A stretch of DNA of 64,000 bases from Botryosphaeria dothidea. Its lineage: Eukaryota > Ascomycota > Dothideomycetes > Botryosphaeriales > Botryosphaeriaceae. Below are positions 23,849 through 34,740 of the stretch, piece after piece (positions within the stretch are counted from its first letter, which is position 1; each line of letters starts with the position of its first letter). Below the pieces are notes generated by a model, which was not told the DNA's origin, searched no databases, and saw nothing but the letters and a program-made list of their open reading frames with translations. A program made the position numbers and the translations under genes. The stretch is from NCBI GenBank assembly GCA_011503125.2, contig WWBZ02000082.1, forward strand, positions 1,550,001-1,614,000. The letters run 5' to 3'.

Positions 23849-24862
23849 ATGGGTCTCAACTACTATGCCTCATCGCCCACTGTTGTCCTGCCTCCCCAGC
23901 CGTACAACTTTGAGCAGCGCTTCAACACGCCGCACTACTCTGCCCACGCGCCTAGCAAATCATCCACCATGCCCGGACGCGTTCCAAAGTACCCCACGCC
24001 GCCGTCGCTCAACTACCAAGCCGCTCCCTCCAACGCCATCGCGGGCCGCAAACGCTCGCTGGAGGATGCCGACGTCGATGAAGCACTCGAAGACGGCTCG
24101 AAGGTCATCATGAAGCCGAAGCCTGAGCCCATCATGGGCCCCGGCATGACGCTCATCTACCCGGGCGAGCCCGGCTTCGCTATCGCTGCCGAATCCCAGA
24201 CTGGCACCTGGGCCGAGACGAAGCACGAGGTCGAGGAAGCCAACAAGCCGAAGGAGAGGCCAATCGCCGTGTCGCGCAAGTCTGCACGTACTGCGACGGT
24301 TGACCGCGCCTCTGGCAGTCCTCCCGCCGCCGTCAAGCCCGTCGTCCCGTCCTCCAACATCATGGGTGTGGATTCGTCTTCCCTCGCCTACAAGGCTACT
24401 ACCATGTCCGTCGACAACGATGGTCATACTATCCAAGACCTCACCATGGCTCTCGGAATCGGTTGGAAAGAGATTGTTTTCAATCCGGAGAAGAAAGATG
24501 GTGCGCGCGGTTGGGCCAAGTTCATCAGCAGGCATTATCCTCTGTCGTGCCCACAGGTCCTCCATGAGAGCGAGGCTCACGACGCCTTCCTCGTGCACGC
24601 ACGTGACGTCGCCGATGACAAGGAGAAGTTCTTCCTGTTCAGTCAAGACCTGCGCACTTGTAGGTTGGTCAGCACGTCGCTACAGGGTGTCGTTCGCAAC
24701 CTCACTCAACATCCAATCGCCTACGAGAGCGATGTGGTCTATGCGCGCGACACCTCGGCTCCTCCGACAAGCTCTCCGGTCGCGATACCGGCGAACAACG
24801 ACACCGAGATGAGCATCGACGCGCCTACGCTCCAAGCGGTCGATACCGCGATGGAGATGTAG
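23849..24862 (+). CDS. conserved fungal protein of unknown function (337 aa)
   Basis: Single-exon gene, 337 aa, preceded by a pyrimidine-rich leader ending in actaaacaaacagcatc just before ATG. I do not know its function. The N-terminal 150 residues are Pro/Ser-rich with a short basic patch (GRKRSLED), probably disordered and possibly a nuclear signal. A compact C-terminal part, about residues 195-290, looks folded: TIQDLTMALGIGWKEIVF, GARGWAKFISRHYP, KFFLFSQDLRTCRLVST and LTQHPIAYESDVVYARD. This block is reminiscent of uncharacterised proteins I associate with Pezizomycotina, so I think it is real and conserved; that is from general knowledge and was not searched. The tail (TEMSIDAPTLQAVDTAMEM) is acidic. 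Confidence 0.8.
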   Translation: MGLNYYASSPTVVLPPQPYNFEQRFNTPHYSAHAPSKSSTMPGRVPKYPTPPSLNYQAAPSNAIAGRKRSLEDADVDEALEDGSKVIMKPKPEPIMGPGMTLIYPGEPGFAIAAESQTGTWAETKHEVEEANKPKERPIAVSRKSARTATVDRASGSPPAAVKPVVPSSNIMGVDSSSLAYKATTMSVDNDGHTIQDLTMALGIGWKEIVFNPEKKDGARGWAKFISRHYPLSCPQVLHESEAHDAFLVHARDVADDKEKFFLFSQDLRTCRLVSTSLQGVVRNLTQHPIAYESDVVYARDTSAPPTSSPVAIPANNDTEMSIDAPTLQAVDTAMEM

Positions 24863-27467
24863 TGTGTTCCGAACAACTCCCAACCAGTCGCGCCGACGGC
24901 CGGCTTCATTTCCCTCAGCACCATCTTCAGCCTGGTTCTTCCGGGTTTCTTTCATGACTCTTTCTTCTGCTGGCATCTCGTCCTCTGTGAAGATGCTTTG
25001 CTTCATCTCGATCTCGAAATTCCTGCTTTATCCTCTCGGCGTTTCTGGGTCGGCAACCGCGGACGGTGGCGAGGGCGTACTTTGGAACCGTTCTTCCTTG
25101 ATTTCTCTTGATGCTTTCCTTGCTTTTTTGGTGCCCTTTCCCCCAAAACATTGACTACGCGCATGCATGTACTTTTAGATCTTGGCGCATCCCCATGGCG
25201 CATCTCCCGGCGTTGCAGTGCCCCTCTTCCATTGGGATGACTCCGCCATTAGCTCATTGACGCAACCAACAGCAAGCAGAGCAGAGCCAGCATAGGTCGT
25301 TGGCCTAGGTGCAATATGAATGAAAAAGAATTATCGCTGCTTTGCAATGTCACCTGCCGATGTGTTCCGTATTGAATAATTTCACCAGATTGATTTGCTC
25401 ATGTCTTCGTGGAAGTGAAACAGGAGTCGATCACGACGGTCAATCAAGCACAACCTGATCTCCGGGGCATAGACCAGCGTACTAACAGCGCACCATTCAA
25501 TAATCCTTTTTTGAACGTCGTGGGTGGTGTAAGTTGCCGACTCCAAGTGGATAGTTTATTTTTGATTCTGGTTACGAACGCCTTACGGCCTCAACCTCGC
25601 GTCAGGCCGTAACGCTTGGGTGTTTTGTCCAGTGGCGTTCGTCTGTATGAACTATTCCGTCACAAAACCCGCGGGGGTATGAATCCGTCATTTGGAGCGG
25701 ACTCCTGATCCGCACCGTGGTCGTTGTGCGGTAGAGTGTCGAAATGGGCTTCCGTGCATCCGAATCTTGTGCTGGTGTTGCCCGAGCCTGAGCGGGCCAC
25801 CGCGACAGGGTGATCGCTTGCGGAGAGATTGGGAGAGGAGCAACACCCCCCTCGTAGGCAGTTCGTCAAGATTCGAGAAGAGACATGACGCGTTCGACAA
25901 TATTTTCCTGGCGCGTGAACTTCGCAGAGGGCAAGCTGTCCTACAATAGTCTTTCAGGTGAGCACGCATGCACTTGGACGATCCGGAGCAGACCGCATCG
26001 GCGTGCGCGATCGCTCTCGAACAACTGGCAGAGGGAAAGCCAGACACGCCATCTCGTCACTGACTGTGCTGGTGACTCTCCTTTAGCTTTGCCTGCATGT
26101 CCTCATCGAGCGGATCAGCAGGCGAGGCATGCATCCTCTAGCTTGGCGCGGAGGACGTTATTTTGAGCAAGATGAGCGCTTATCTCGAGGGATGCAGTTC
26201 CAATATTGTCGTTAGATAAGGTCAGCCGGTACTGTTGGTGGTGTGCTTATCATCAGCTTTCTGGCGTCGGTGCTACCTGTCTGGAGACCGGGCGCTAGAG
26301 GTAAAAGCAGGAGATGGGGGAGTGCGCGAGGGATTATTCGGTGAAGAGCCAAGAAACAAAGTAGGCCCATGGGGAAGGGGACCGGTGAGTCCCTGTCCAG
26401 GGCTCTGGGGGTCCGGTCAACTAGACCGCCATGCGCCAGTTCCAGGTGGAGAGAGTGGGAATGGCACGGCACAGGACGGCTGGCACGGCAGCGGCGATTG
26501 GACGGGAGGCGCGCTTGGATCCGCTGGATCTACAGCAAGAAAGCAGGAATTTTTGGGCGGTGCGCCTCTCGCGCGGTGGAGTTCTAGAAAGTGCGTTGTG
26601 GGCTTTCGGCACCGCGCGCGCGGTCCAGACTTGCGAGCTACTCGTGTCCACAGCGACTCCGTGCCTTTTTTTGGCCGGCCACCGTGCCTTCTAAGACGGC
26701 GATGCGAGGGTCGTGGTGACGGTCTCCTGTTGTCAGCCCGCTGCGGCGGTTTGCTGTGCTGTCAGGCGTGCAGGCGCGCAGCAGCAGCAGCAGGCTCCCC
26801 GCCTCAGTCCGCAAGCGGTGGGTAGTACAGCACGCAACGCCAGGCACGTCGGAGATCTCCCGTGCCTGGCCCCCTTTAGCAGCTGGGCGAGTGGCCGAGT
26901 CAAGCAGCAGCGCCGTGGCTCCAGGTGGCCGACCGCAATTCGCCCGGGCGTGTGGCTTGCCGGCAGCAATGGCTTCGCGATAGCAGCGGAGCCGTCCGCC
27001 CAGATCGCGCGCTGCGACTCTGCCAGTGACATGCGAGCTGAAGGCTGCGGCGTTCATAAGGGGCCCCTGGGCCGCGTCGAAATGGCAGTAAAGCCTTCCG
27101 TCCTCGTGCGCGCCCCTCCTGGCCCCTCCCCTGCTTGTTTCCTGGTGGCCCTGCGCTATTTAAGGCCCCGATGACGAAATGAGAGGACCAGCAGCCGCGT
27201 GAATCGATAATTTCCACCGCCAGACAAAACCATCCCGACGGCGCTGCACTTCGAGCACTGTGCCTGACCTGCCTCCAATCCTTGCGCAGCGATTTACCTT
27301 GCCTTCTCCCGCACTCGCTGCGTGCCTCCAAGCATCTGCGCCGGCAGATATATCTCCTCTTTTGTCACCAACTCTCTGCTGTTCAATGCTCTGGCCTCCC
27401 GTGCCTGACTCGGATGCCCGCTCTATCACCACCACTCATATCGATACCAATCCGTTGAGCTCTCACA
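24863..27467. other. 2.6-kb intergenic region
   Basis: No supported gene. A small hairpin (ttacggcct ... aggccgtaa) lies at about 25583-25612. From 26250 the sequence is GC-rich with overlapping open frames on both strands and no motif. A TATA-like ctatttaaggc lies at 27157-27167, about 300 bp before the next start codon, so the right end is the promoter of the 27.5-kb gene. Confidence 0.5.
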
Positions 27468-28625
27468 ATGTCGACTACCGACCACCAGTCCCCGTTCTCC
27501 ATCCGCCCTGAGGATCTCCACCGCCTGGAGTCCTCCAAGCCTTTCCAAGTCCTGCGCAACTACCTGGCCGTCAATGCCACCAATGAGTGAGTATTGTCCC
27601 CTCGCCGACATCGCACCTTGTCCATGTCTGCAGCATTCTCAGAACTTATGGCTAACTTGATGTGTCTAGGTTGTGCCATGAGCATGCCTGCTGTTCTCCC
27701 GAAGTTCAGGCAACATGGTTGCTCCACAGGGACATCCTGCACGCCTTGATCATGCCCGTCGTGCAGCTTTTCCGCCGCGCTTCTGGACTAGCTGAAGCTG
27801 CCCTCTGCAGCTGCAAGCCAGAGGACCTTGAAATGGCCTTCACCAGAGACGCTCGCAGTGGCTTCCTCTGGCTGCAGTGCTTCCTTGCTGATGAGGAAGA
27901 ATGGTGCCAGACCATTGGTTGTCCAGGTATGTCTTAGCACTTCAATCTATTGGAGCTTCCATCTAACAAACTTTCCAGCCTGCGTTGTCAGCTCGACACT
28001 GTCCACCGAGCAACACCTCCGAATAACCTTCACTGCTCTCAACCTTGCCACTGAATCTGAATCTCGCGACTCCGATCAGAGCCTTCCTTCCCTCCCATTC
28101 TTCGCCGAAGCCCTCCGCGCCGCGATCGACTCGGACCCTTTCTGGGAATCCTACCCGGGAGCCTCTACCACTTTTGAGAATTCCGCGCACAAGCTCACTC
28201 AACACATCCATGCCCTCATCGACCAATGCGGCGAAATCGAGGCGTTGGTTGCCGACTACGATGCCACGCCCACCGACTCTCAGACCTCCACCCAACTCGT
28301 CAGGTTCCAGCAACGCGCCCAGCCTGTGCGAGCACCCGCCGGGTTCCTTCGATTCGGCGCCGAGAGCAAGTGCCCCGCCGTCAAGCCCAGTCGCCTGGCC
28401 CGGAGGCAGCAGCGCATGCGACAAGAGGAGCAGGTGCTGCTGCAGAAGCTCGTGGCCCAATGCTGGGGCCAGGTTGCGCTAGCCGGTGCTGTCCCAGGCG
28501 CGAGGGATCGTGCTCACGTTAAGGCACTGATGAGGGGCCCTGCCAACGCAAACGGTTTCTTCCTGGGGAACGGCAGTGCCACTAGCTTCGGCGAGAAGAG
28601 GAGGCGGAGCTTGACGTGCCCTTGA
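27468..28625 (+). CDS. uncharacterised Cys-containing protein (340 aa)
   Basis: Three exons, 27468-27586, 27670-27926, 27979-28625, in frame with good GTGAGT/GTATGT donors and CTAAC branch sites; 340 aa. I do not recognise a family. The middle has paired cysteines (HEHACCSPE, ALCSCKPEDLE, LQCFLADEEEW, TIGCPACVV) in an apparently helical region, residues 40-135. The last third carries a basic, coiled-coil-like stretch (RLARRQQRMRQEEQVLLQKL) and a Gly/Asn-rich basic tail. A Cys-rich helical region with a basic segment could suit a regulator, but no zinc-cluster DNA-binding motif is visible, so no function is assigned. A TATA-like box lies about 300 bp upstream. Confidence 0.75.
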
Positions 28626-30457
28626 ATGGCACAAATTCCTCTCCATTTCATTCCAAGGTCATTCTTCTAAAAGCAAGAGATGGAGCTCGCACCATTCTTC
28701 CACATTCACATCAATTACCTCTTTTTAAATTAGAAAAGAAAATGGGATTTGGCATAGGATTCGAATTATCGGCATTGGGTGGATCAAAAAGAATCACATC
28801 CTCGAGGCGTTTTGCAGGGCAGGCATCCCTGCCATCGGAGTTCACGGTTATTGGTTGATACCTCAGAGACCTCTGTTTCTTTAGATTAGCATTTCACTGG
28901 TGGGAGAAAGGCAAAGACGGCGTTTTATGGTGTATTATTTTCTACTCAGAAACTGGTAGCAACCTGCTATCTCTTCAGATTAGATTCGAAGAATCAGAAA
29001 CATGATTTCGCTGCATGAAGTTCTTCTACCAATGTGGAAAGTGACTCAAAACATCACGAGATCCTGACGACTATTTCTGTGACAACGCGTCAACTTCTCC
29101 ACGCAGTTTCTCCGTGGATTTGCAATGTTTCGTCTGGTGAAACTGCGCAGGTAGCCTTGCCGTGGACCCCGCAAGCTCCCCACCACCGTGCGGCAGGAGC
29201 TCGTTGGGGGCATGCCGAGCCGAAGTCACTTGTAATGGAAAACTCCCGAAACTTCGGGGCCCAGCGTACTTTCTGCCGAGAACCGTCGTCATCGCCCGGA
29301 CACCTTGCCTGAAAGGCCGTGCAACACGAGGGTGGCTGAACAGGAGGGTGCTCCAGCCCACGGCTAGCTTCCAATCCGATATTTCCACAGACGAGCCAGA
29401 TTGAGGTCTGATCACAATTGTTAGGGAGAATCAGAGCATTTTTGCGGATTTTCTTGTTACTAGAAATGCACCACGCTTTCGTTCGGATGAATGCCTCCAC
29501 TTGCCACGAACTTGTATCTGTTGAAGGTCTCTAGCGTTAACCGTCGGCTGCGGCACCCCTCTATAGGAGCAGCTTAATTACTGCACACCACATTCGGAAA
29601 GTTTCTTCCCCTTCCGAAACCAATAGGTCCGGCCAATACCTCTCCCGCTCGTGCACGCGCTCAAAGACGAGCTTTTTTACGAGCCGATCTTCGTCGGCGC
29701 CCGACGACGAACGCGGGGAAGAAAGATTGCATGGTGAGAGAGCTCTCACGACGGTTGCGCCACGAGACGGAGCCGACCCAATACCGCGGAAAAAACGCCA
29801 CACGCAGACCCCGAGAAAGCCGCATAGGGTTCTTCGGTGGTCAGCAGCATCCCGCGCTTACTCCTGCCCCGCGGCGAGCACAGGTGCCGGGGCGGTAGTC
29901 AGCTCGTTCCTGCTTTGTCGTGTGTTGGTTCTGCTATATATAGCTGTGCTCGCATTGCTGGTGTTAACGGCGGAATTGTCGGCTCTCGATTTGGTGCCCA
30001 TGTATCGGCGTTACCATTGAGTGTGTGCATCTACATGTTTTCGCCACATGAGGAAGCACGATCGGATCCTGGTATTTCCCCCCCCTCGAAGTGGTGCTCG
30101 TGCGGGGGCCATCTTGGCTGTTGATGTACTCAGCTGTGAGCACCCCCGGTGGCAATTATAGTGGCTGAGGTCAGTCGAGGTACAAGAAGCCGGAGGCTAG
30201 TTTAGGCGCGCGTGGCGGCCGTGATGGTTGAGACTATCGAAAATAGACGATAAGGCGTGATTGCGTACATATCTTCAAATTTCCACTCAACGGTCTCGGC
30301 TGCTTTAATGTCCGCCACTATCTCCTGGCGCACAGCGAGAGATTCTCACTTCACCATTCTCTCCGGCTGTCATTTTTCCAACTGCTGAACGGCAACGAAC
30401 ACACCAAGTAGATAGCGACGATTTGGTTGAAATACTTTTTTATGGCTATTTCAAGAA
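28626..30457. other. intergenic region with MITE-like copy and orphan TATA box
   Basis: AT-rich 3' flank (28626-29100), then a palindromic repeat copy (about 29338-29570), then GC-rich sequence. A strong TATA box (ctatatatagc, 29933-29943) has no recognised gene immediately downstream; the nearest frame is the weak small ORF at 30458. Confidence 0.5.
29338..29570. mobile_element. palindromic MITE-like element, copy 2
   Basis: Outer left repeat GAGGGTGCTCCAGCCCACGG at 29344-29363 followed by CTAGC; central hairpin arms at 29424-29448 (decayed) and 29479-29502 (TTCGGATGAATGCCTCCAC); outer right repeat GCGTTAACCGTCGGCTGCGG at 29532-29551 followed by CACCCCTCTATA. The hairpin spacer shares the GAAATGCA string with the 63-kb copies. 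No coding capacity. Confidence 0.7.
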
Positions 30458-30739
30458 ATGTGTATCCTAGCCAATGCTATGCACAGCGGACGTATAGGGA
30501 GGAAGAAAGCGTTATTTCCCTACGCCAAAGAATTTCTCGACGTCCACCAACCTCACATGCGCCCATACTTTACAAAGCCCAAACCCCTAGAACGCCTGGC
30601 AGATTCGAAGAGAACTAGCCCATCGGTGACCTCCGAAGAGGATACGAGAAAAGAGGAACCATTAAGTCTTTCAGGAGACATGTCATCGAGTCGTCGCTCC
30701 GGACCGAGAAGTGAAGACGCTTTTGACTTTTGGTGGTAG
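30458..30739 (+). CDS. possible small protein (93 aa), weak
   Basis: A 93-codon frame whose composition looks more protein-like than the surrounding frames: MCILANAMHSGRIGRKKALF at the start, then a hydrophilic Ser/Glu/Lys middle, ending SEDAFDFWW and TAG. It ends 35 bp from the convergent NOP58 stop. A candidate acceptor (cctag at 30473) means the true start may lie in an upstream exon. An orphan TATA box lies about 500 bp upstream. I recognise no family; it could be chance. Confidence 0.25.
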   Translation: MCILANAMHSGRIGRKKALFPYAKEFLDVHQPHMRPYFTKPKPLERLADSKRTSPSVTSEEDTRKEEPLSLSGDMSSSRRSGPRSEDAFDFWW

Positions 30740-30774
30740 AAAAGAGGAAAGCAGCGATGCGCAAGGATTGCTCC

Positions 30775-32548
30775 TTACTCCTTGTTCTTCTTCTTCTTCT
30801 TTTTCTCCGACTTCTCACCATCATCGTCGCGCTTCCTCTTCTTAGGGTCAGCCGCTCCCTCCGTAGCATCCTTCGACGCCTTCTTTGCCTCCTTAGCTGC
30901 CTTCTTCGCCTCCTTGGCCTCGCGCTTCGCGGCACGCTCAGCTTTTCTTGCCTTCTTCGCCTCTTTTTCGGCCTTCTTCGATGCCTTCTCGTCACAGTTC
31001 TTCACGGCCTTCTTGGGGGCCTCCGCCTCCGATTCACTTTCCGAGCTCGACGCGCCGTCGACCTCCTCAACGCCGTTGGCCTTGGCATTCGCAGCCGGCT
31101 CGTTGCCAGTGAGGCCATCGGCATCCGCGTTGTACTTCTTGGCCTCCTTGATGTCGAACTTGGGTGCCTTGGTCTGACCACTCGGGCCGATGCCGACGCC
31201 CTTAGACTGAATGGGCCTACCCTCGAGCGCGCGCAGCCTGCGCTCAATGGCGAGGCGGGCAGAATTTCCGAGCGCAGCCTTCTCCTCCTCTGTGGGTTCC
31301 TCCACGGTGCCCTCGCTGTTGGCACCCCAGTCCGCCAGCGAGTCGACACGGAGACCAAGAGCAGCCTTGGAGGCGAGCATACGGGCAATCTTGCCCTTGT
31401 TCTTTCCGGATGCCTGGCCGATAAGGGAGGCGTGGTAGATAAGACCATACTTGGGGGTATCGTGCTTGGTCTTCAGAGCCCTGAAAAGAGCCTTCTCGGC
31501 ACCAAGAATCTGAATGGTGGAACCGGGAGACTTGGCAAGGCTCATCAAGCTACCGGCGTGAGCGATCAGGCGGGCACCAACGAGGTCTCCGACAAGCGCA
31601 GTGAGGTTGGGCGCGATTGCCGACATGCGGGTGGACAGGTAGTTAGAGAGCTGTGAACGGTACTCGGTAAAGCCGACAACCTGCTCAGCGAGTGCCTTGA
31701 TGTTGTCGAGATCTTCGTCGGTGATCTCAGTACCCATAGAAACCTCGGCAGCAACCTTCAGAGATGCCTCAATCTCTTCCGGCAGAATGTCGGACAGATC
31801 CGTGTTAACGCAGTTGGACCTCATACCCATAGCCAAAATGGTGCGCGCATATGCCACATTGTCGTTGATGATCTTGGCCATCTCGGGGAAATGCCAGCCA
31901 TACCACTCCTTCACCCTCATGGCGTACATGTTAAGCTCCTTATCCAGGTCGTCGAGAAGAGAAATGGCCTGAATAATCATAGTGTCGACCTTGTCGGTAG
32001 AGAACTTGAGCTTGTGGCGGGAGAGCGAGTGAGAGAGACCGAGAGACATGGTCGAGACATCGTCGGGCTTCAACGCAGGAATGAGAGAGGTAAGGTGGAG
32101 GCGAATGGCGCGGAAGACATCCTGGGTCGAAGAGTCGGAAATGGGGGTGATGGACAGGCCGGGAAGCTTGTTGATAGAATTGCCCAGCTTGGGATCGGCC
32201 ACGGCGAGGGAGGCCTTCTTCTCATCCTTGATCTCATCCAGCAAGCTGCTGAGCATGGGCGTGACCTTGCCGTCGGTCAGTGCAGCAGCCTCATTGAGAG
32301 CGGTGGCTGCGCTGTCGAACTTTTCAAACTTCTTCAGCTTGAGCCTGCACGAAGAGAGGTCAGTTCAACCGCTAAGTCTGAGCCTGCAATGCGTAGTCGG
32401 CAGGAGGTATATGGAGTACTGACAGTCCGCAGACGCCCTCAGCAGTCTCGGTCTCTTGTGCGAGGTCATCGCGCTTGAGCAGCTTCTTGTCTTTGGCCTT
32501 AAGAAGAGCGTAGCCGGCGCTCGTTTCCGTGAGGATGAAGAGGGTCAT
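30775..32548 (-). CDS. NOP58: nucleolar protein Nop58 (box C/D snoRNP core)
   Basis: Core protein of box C/D snoRNPs that guide rRNA 2'-O-methylation and early pre-rRNA cleavage in the nucleolus. Two exons, 32548-32424 and 32344-30775, 564 aa. Seen: the N-terminal [20 protein letters not shown], the coiled-coil region, the NOSIC/Nop domain with [40 protein letters not shown] and [20 protein letters not shown], and a lysine-rich KKE/D tail ending [10 protein letters not shown]. The tail, roughly residues 465-564, contains acidic serine clusters ([12 protein letters not shown]) followed by KKA/KEA repeats, usual for this family. It diverges from ARP10 with only 398 bp between starts. Confidence 0.97.
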
Positions 32549-32946
32549 AGCGAATAGCGCGGGGGGGATAAAAATGCCCGTCGTAGGCGCAGGGTCGGAA
32601 GCGGGTGCTGCTGGTCGCGTCGCAGCTTTTTCTCGAGCGGGCGCTGCAGTTTTCGACGGCAGCTCGCACTTTTTCTCGCGCTAGCGGGCTGCGGCAATTG
32701 GTTGTTCCGTGCCGCCAATGCTGGTCGCGCCAAGCCCTGCCAGCCAGCGCAGCGCGTCTTCCGGCGCGCGTTTGTCCAGCTCCCAGAATGTCTGTTTGTT
32801 ACTCCAACTTCTTCCTCACGACGCTCGCCATCCTTCACCCTCTAGGCGAGGCTCAGCGCCTCCAGCCTGACTGAAGCTAGTCGCCGGTCGCTCGACGTAC
32901 CGCCGTTTCACAATCACTCAAATCCAGCACGTTCGGCCGCGTCAAA
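32549..32946. promoter_or_regulatory. bidirectional promoter NOP58 / ARP10
   Basis: A 398-bp gap between divergent starts. GC-rich near NOP58 (several gcgc and ctcgcg strings), with pyrimidine-rich leader before the ARP10 start. No TATA box seen. Confidence 0.55.
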
Positions 32947-34740
32947 ATGAGCTCGCAGGAATTTCTGAACCCGAAACTCTCTATCGGACGCACTCGACCT
33001 TCGTCAATCCAATTTGATTCAGGCCGGAAGCTTTCTCCCACAACGCCGTCTGCGCGAGCGTTGTCCGGCATTTATGGGTCATCGGCAGCAGCAAGCTTTC
33101 GTTCCGACGAGGAACATCTAATCTTCGAATTTGGATCTCGCCATCTCCGCGCTGGCTTCGCGGGGGAAAGCAAACCGCGATGCACCAGATCATTCGGACC
33201 GGATGAGCAGCGCAGAGTCGGCGACTTCCGCCGGTGGATGCCCGGTTACGACGTTGTACGCCGAAAGAGGAAACGAGGCCAAGATTGGGGAGAGGAGTAT
33301 GAGTTGTGGAAAATGGATCTTCGTAATGCGGACCTCGGCTTGGTTGAAGACAAAATTGAGCGAGCTGTGAGAGAGATTGTCTCTCAATACCTCCTTCTTG
33401 ACCACCGGCCGCGACGTGCCACAGTTGCAGTACCTCCTCTACTACCTCGGCCGCTCCTTTCAGCTCTACTGTCTTCCGTTTTCACCACTTTACAAGCCAT
33501 CAGCATCACCGTCCTATCTATACCTGTCCTGCACATCGTCTCTGCAGGTCTGAGGTCTGGGCTGGTCATCGACCTAGGATGGGGGGAAACCACAGTCACT
33601 GCTGTCTATGAGTATCGCGAGATCCACCATGAGAGCAGCGTACGAGCTGGGAAATATCTCACGGAAGAGATGGCTAAACTTCTGAACGAAGAATGTCACA
33701 AGTCGAAAAAGGGCCCCCCGCCGGAAATCAAAGAGGAGATCACTTTTGAGGAGGCCGAGGAGGTGTTGACGCGAATGGCCTGGTGCTGGGACCGCAGAGA
33801 AGCCCAAAAACGTAAGAGTGGCGCGAATCCACCTACAACTACCGAGGCAGCCGAAGATCCTACCATAACGATACCATTCCCCGCCGCAACCCCACCGATA
33901 TCTGTCTCCCTCCCTTTCAGTCGCTTTGCTGAGCCTTCTGAGAATGCACTATTCGCTAGCGATTCCTCCGCCCATGACATCGATGATCACGACCTTCCTA
34001 TTCCGCTTCTTGCCTACAACGCTCTGCTCTCAATTCCTATCGATGCCCGGAAACTATGTATGTCGCGTATCATTGTTACGGGCGGGGCCTCAAAATTGCC
34101 GGGTGTGAAGCGACGTGTACTTTCGGAGATCGAGCAGCTGATCAAAAGACGTGGATGGGACCCTGTTCGAAGCTATGGCAGTGCTACCCAGAAGCATGAG
34201 GAATTGCAGATGCGGAGTCACCACGTTCGCAGCAACACAGTCGACACTCTTTCGCCTCTTCCTCTCCAATCTCCAGGCACAGGAACTATTTCAGAAACAA
34301 TTTCCCAGCAGGAAGAGGAGGCGGAAGACGAGAGCTCGCAGCAAACGCCAGGGTCCCAGACGCCCACTTCACAACGTGCTTCTTCCCGCTCATCCGGCAC
34401 AGTCACCCCAGCACCAGCATCGGAACTGCCTCAAGAGATCGATCCGATCACAGCGAAGCTGGAGACTCTGAGCATGAAGAACCGCCCACCAGGGCCAGAG
34501 GGAGTAGTGCGAGGCGTGGAGACGCTAGGTGCCTGGGCAGGCGCCAGCATCGTAGCTCAGCTACGTATCAGAGGCATCGTAGAGGTAGACAAAGACCGCT
34601 TCATGCAACATGGCTTGGCTGGTGCAACCAAAGATACAGGGCACGCAACTGTTGTTGAGCAAAAGAGACAGAGCAGCCTGGGCACCGGGGGAAGAGCTGC
34701 GGGCGACAGAGGCAGCTGGACTTTGGGTGTTTGGGCATAA
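32947..34740 (+). CDS. ARP10: actin-related protein Arp10 (dynactin pointed-end)
   Basis: Actin-related protein of the fungal Arp10 type, a component of the dynactin pointed-end complex that supports dynein transport. One exon, 597 aa. Seen: the N-terminal actin phosphate-1-like strand IFEFGSRHLRAGFAGESKPRC (residues about 59-79), TVAVPPLLPRPLLSALLSSV, LVIDLGWGETTVTAVYEYRE (phosphate-2-like, near 210) and SRIIVTGGASKLPGVKRRV (about 378-396). Much longer than actin because of a disordered Ser/Gln/Pro-rich stretch (about 430-500) between LQMRSHHVR and the last part, which returns to an actin-like end (VVRGVETLGAWAGASIVAQL). The catalytic glutamine loop of actin is not recognisable, as expected for an ARP that does not cycle filaments; this point is inference. 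Confidence 0.88.
   Translation: MSSQEFLNPKLSIGRTRPSSIQFDSGRKLSPTTPSARALSGIYGSSAAASFRSDEEHLIFEFGSRHLRAGFAGESKPRCTRSFGPDEQRRVGDFRRWMPGYDVVRRKRKRGQDWGEEYELWKMDLRNADLGLVEDKIERAVREIVSQYLLLDHRPRRATVAVPPLLPRPLLSALLSSVFTTLQAISITVLSIPVLHIVSAGLRSGLVIDLGWGETTVTAVYEYREIHHESSVRAGKYLTEEMAKLLNEECHKSKKGPPPEIKEEITFEEAEEVLTRMAWCWDRREAQKRKSGANPPTTTEAAEDPTITIPFPAATPPISVSLPFSRFAEPSENALFASDSSAHDIDDHDLPIPLLAYNALLSIPIDARKLCMSRIIVTGGASKLPGVKRRVLSEIEQLIKRRGWDPVRSYGSATQKHEELQMRSHHVRSNTVDTLSPLPLQSPGTGTISETISQQEEEAEDESSQQTPGSQTPTSQRASSRSSGTVTPAPASELPQEIDPITAKLETLSMKNRPPGPEGVVRGVETLGAWAGASIVAQLRIRGIVEVDKDRFMQHGLAGATKDTGHATVVEQKRQSSLGTGGRAAGDRGSWTLGVWA

Noticed and set aside
25583..25612. Small hairpin ttacggcct/aggccgtaa as another copy of the MITE-like family
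   Set aside because: Neither the arm sequence nor the outer CTAACCG repeats match the family.
30730..31656. 308-codon plus-strand frame opposite NOP58
   Set aside because: Shadow of the NOP58 coding strand; leucine and arginine runs derive from the lysine-rich tail codons.
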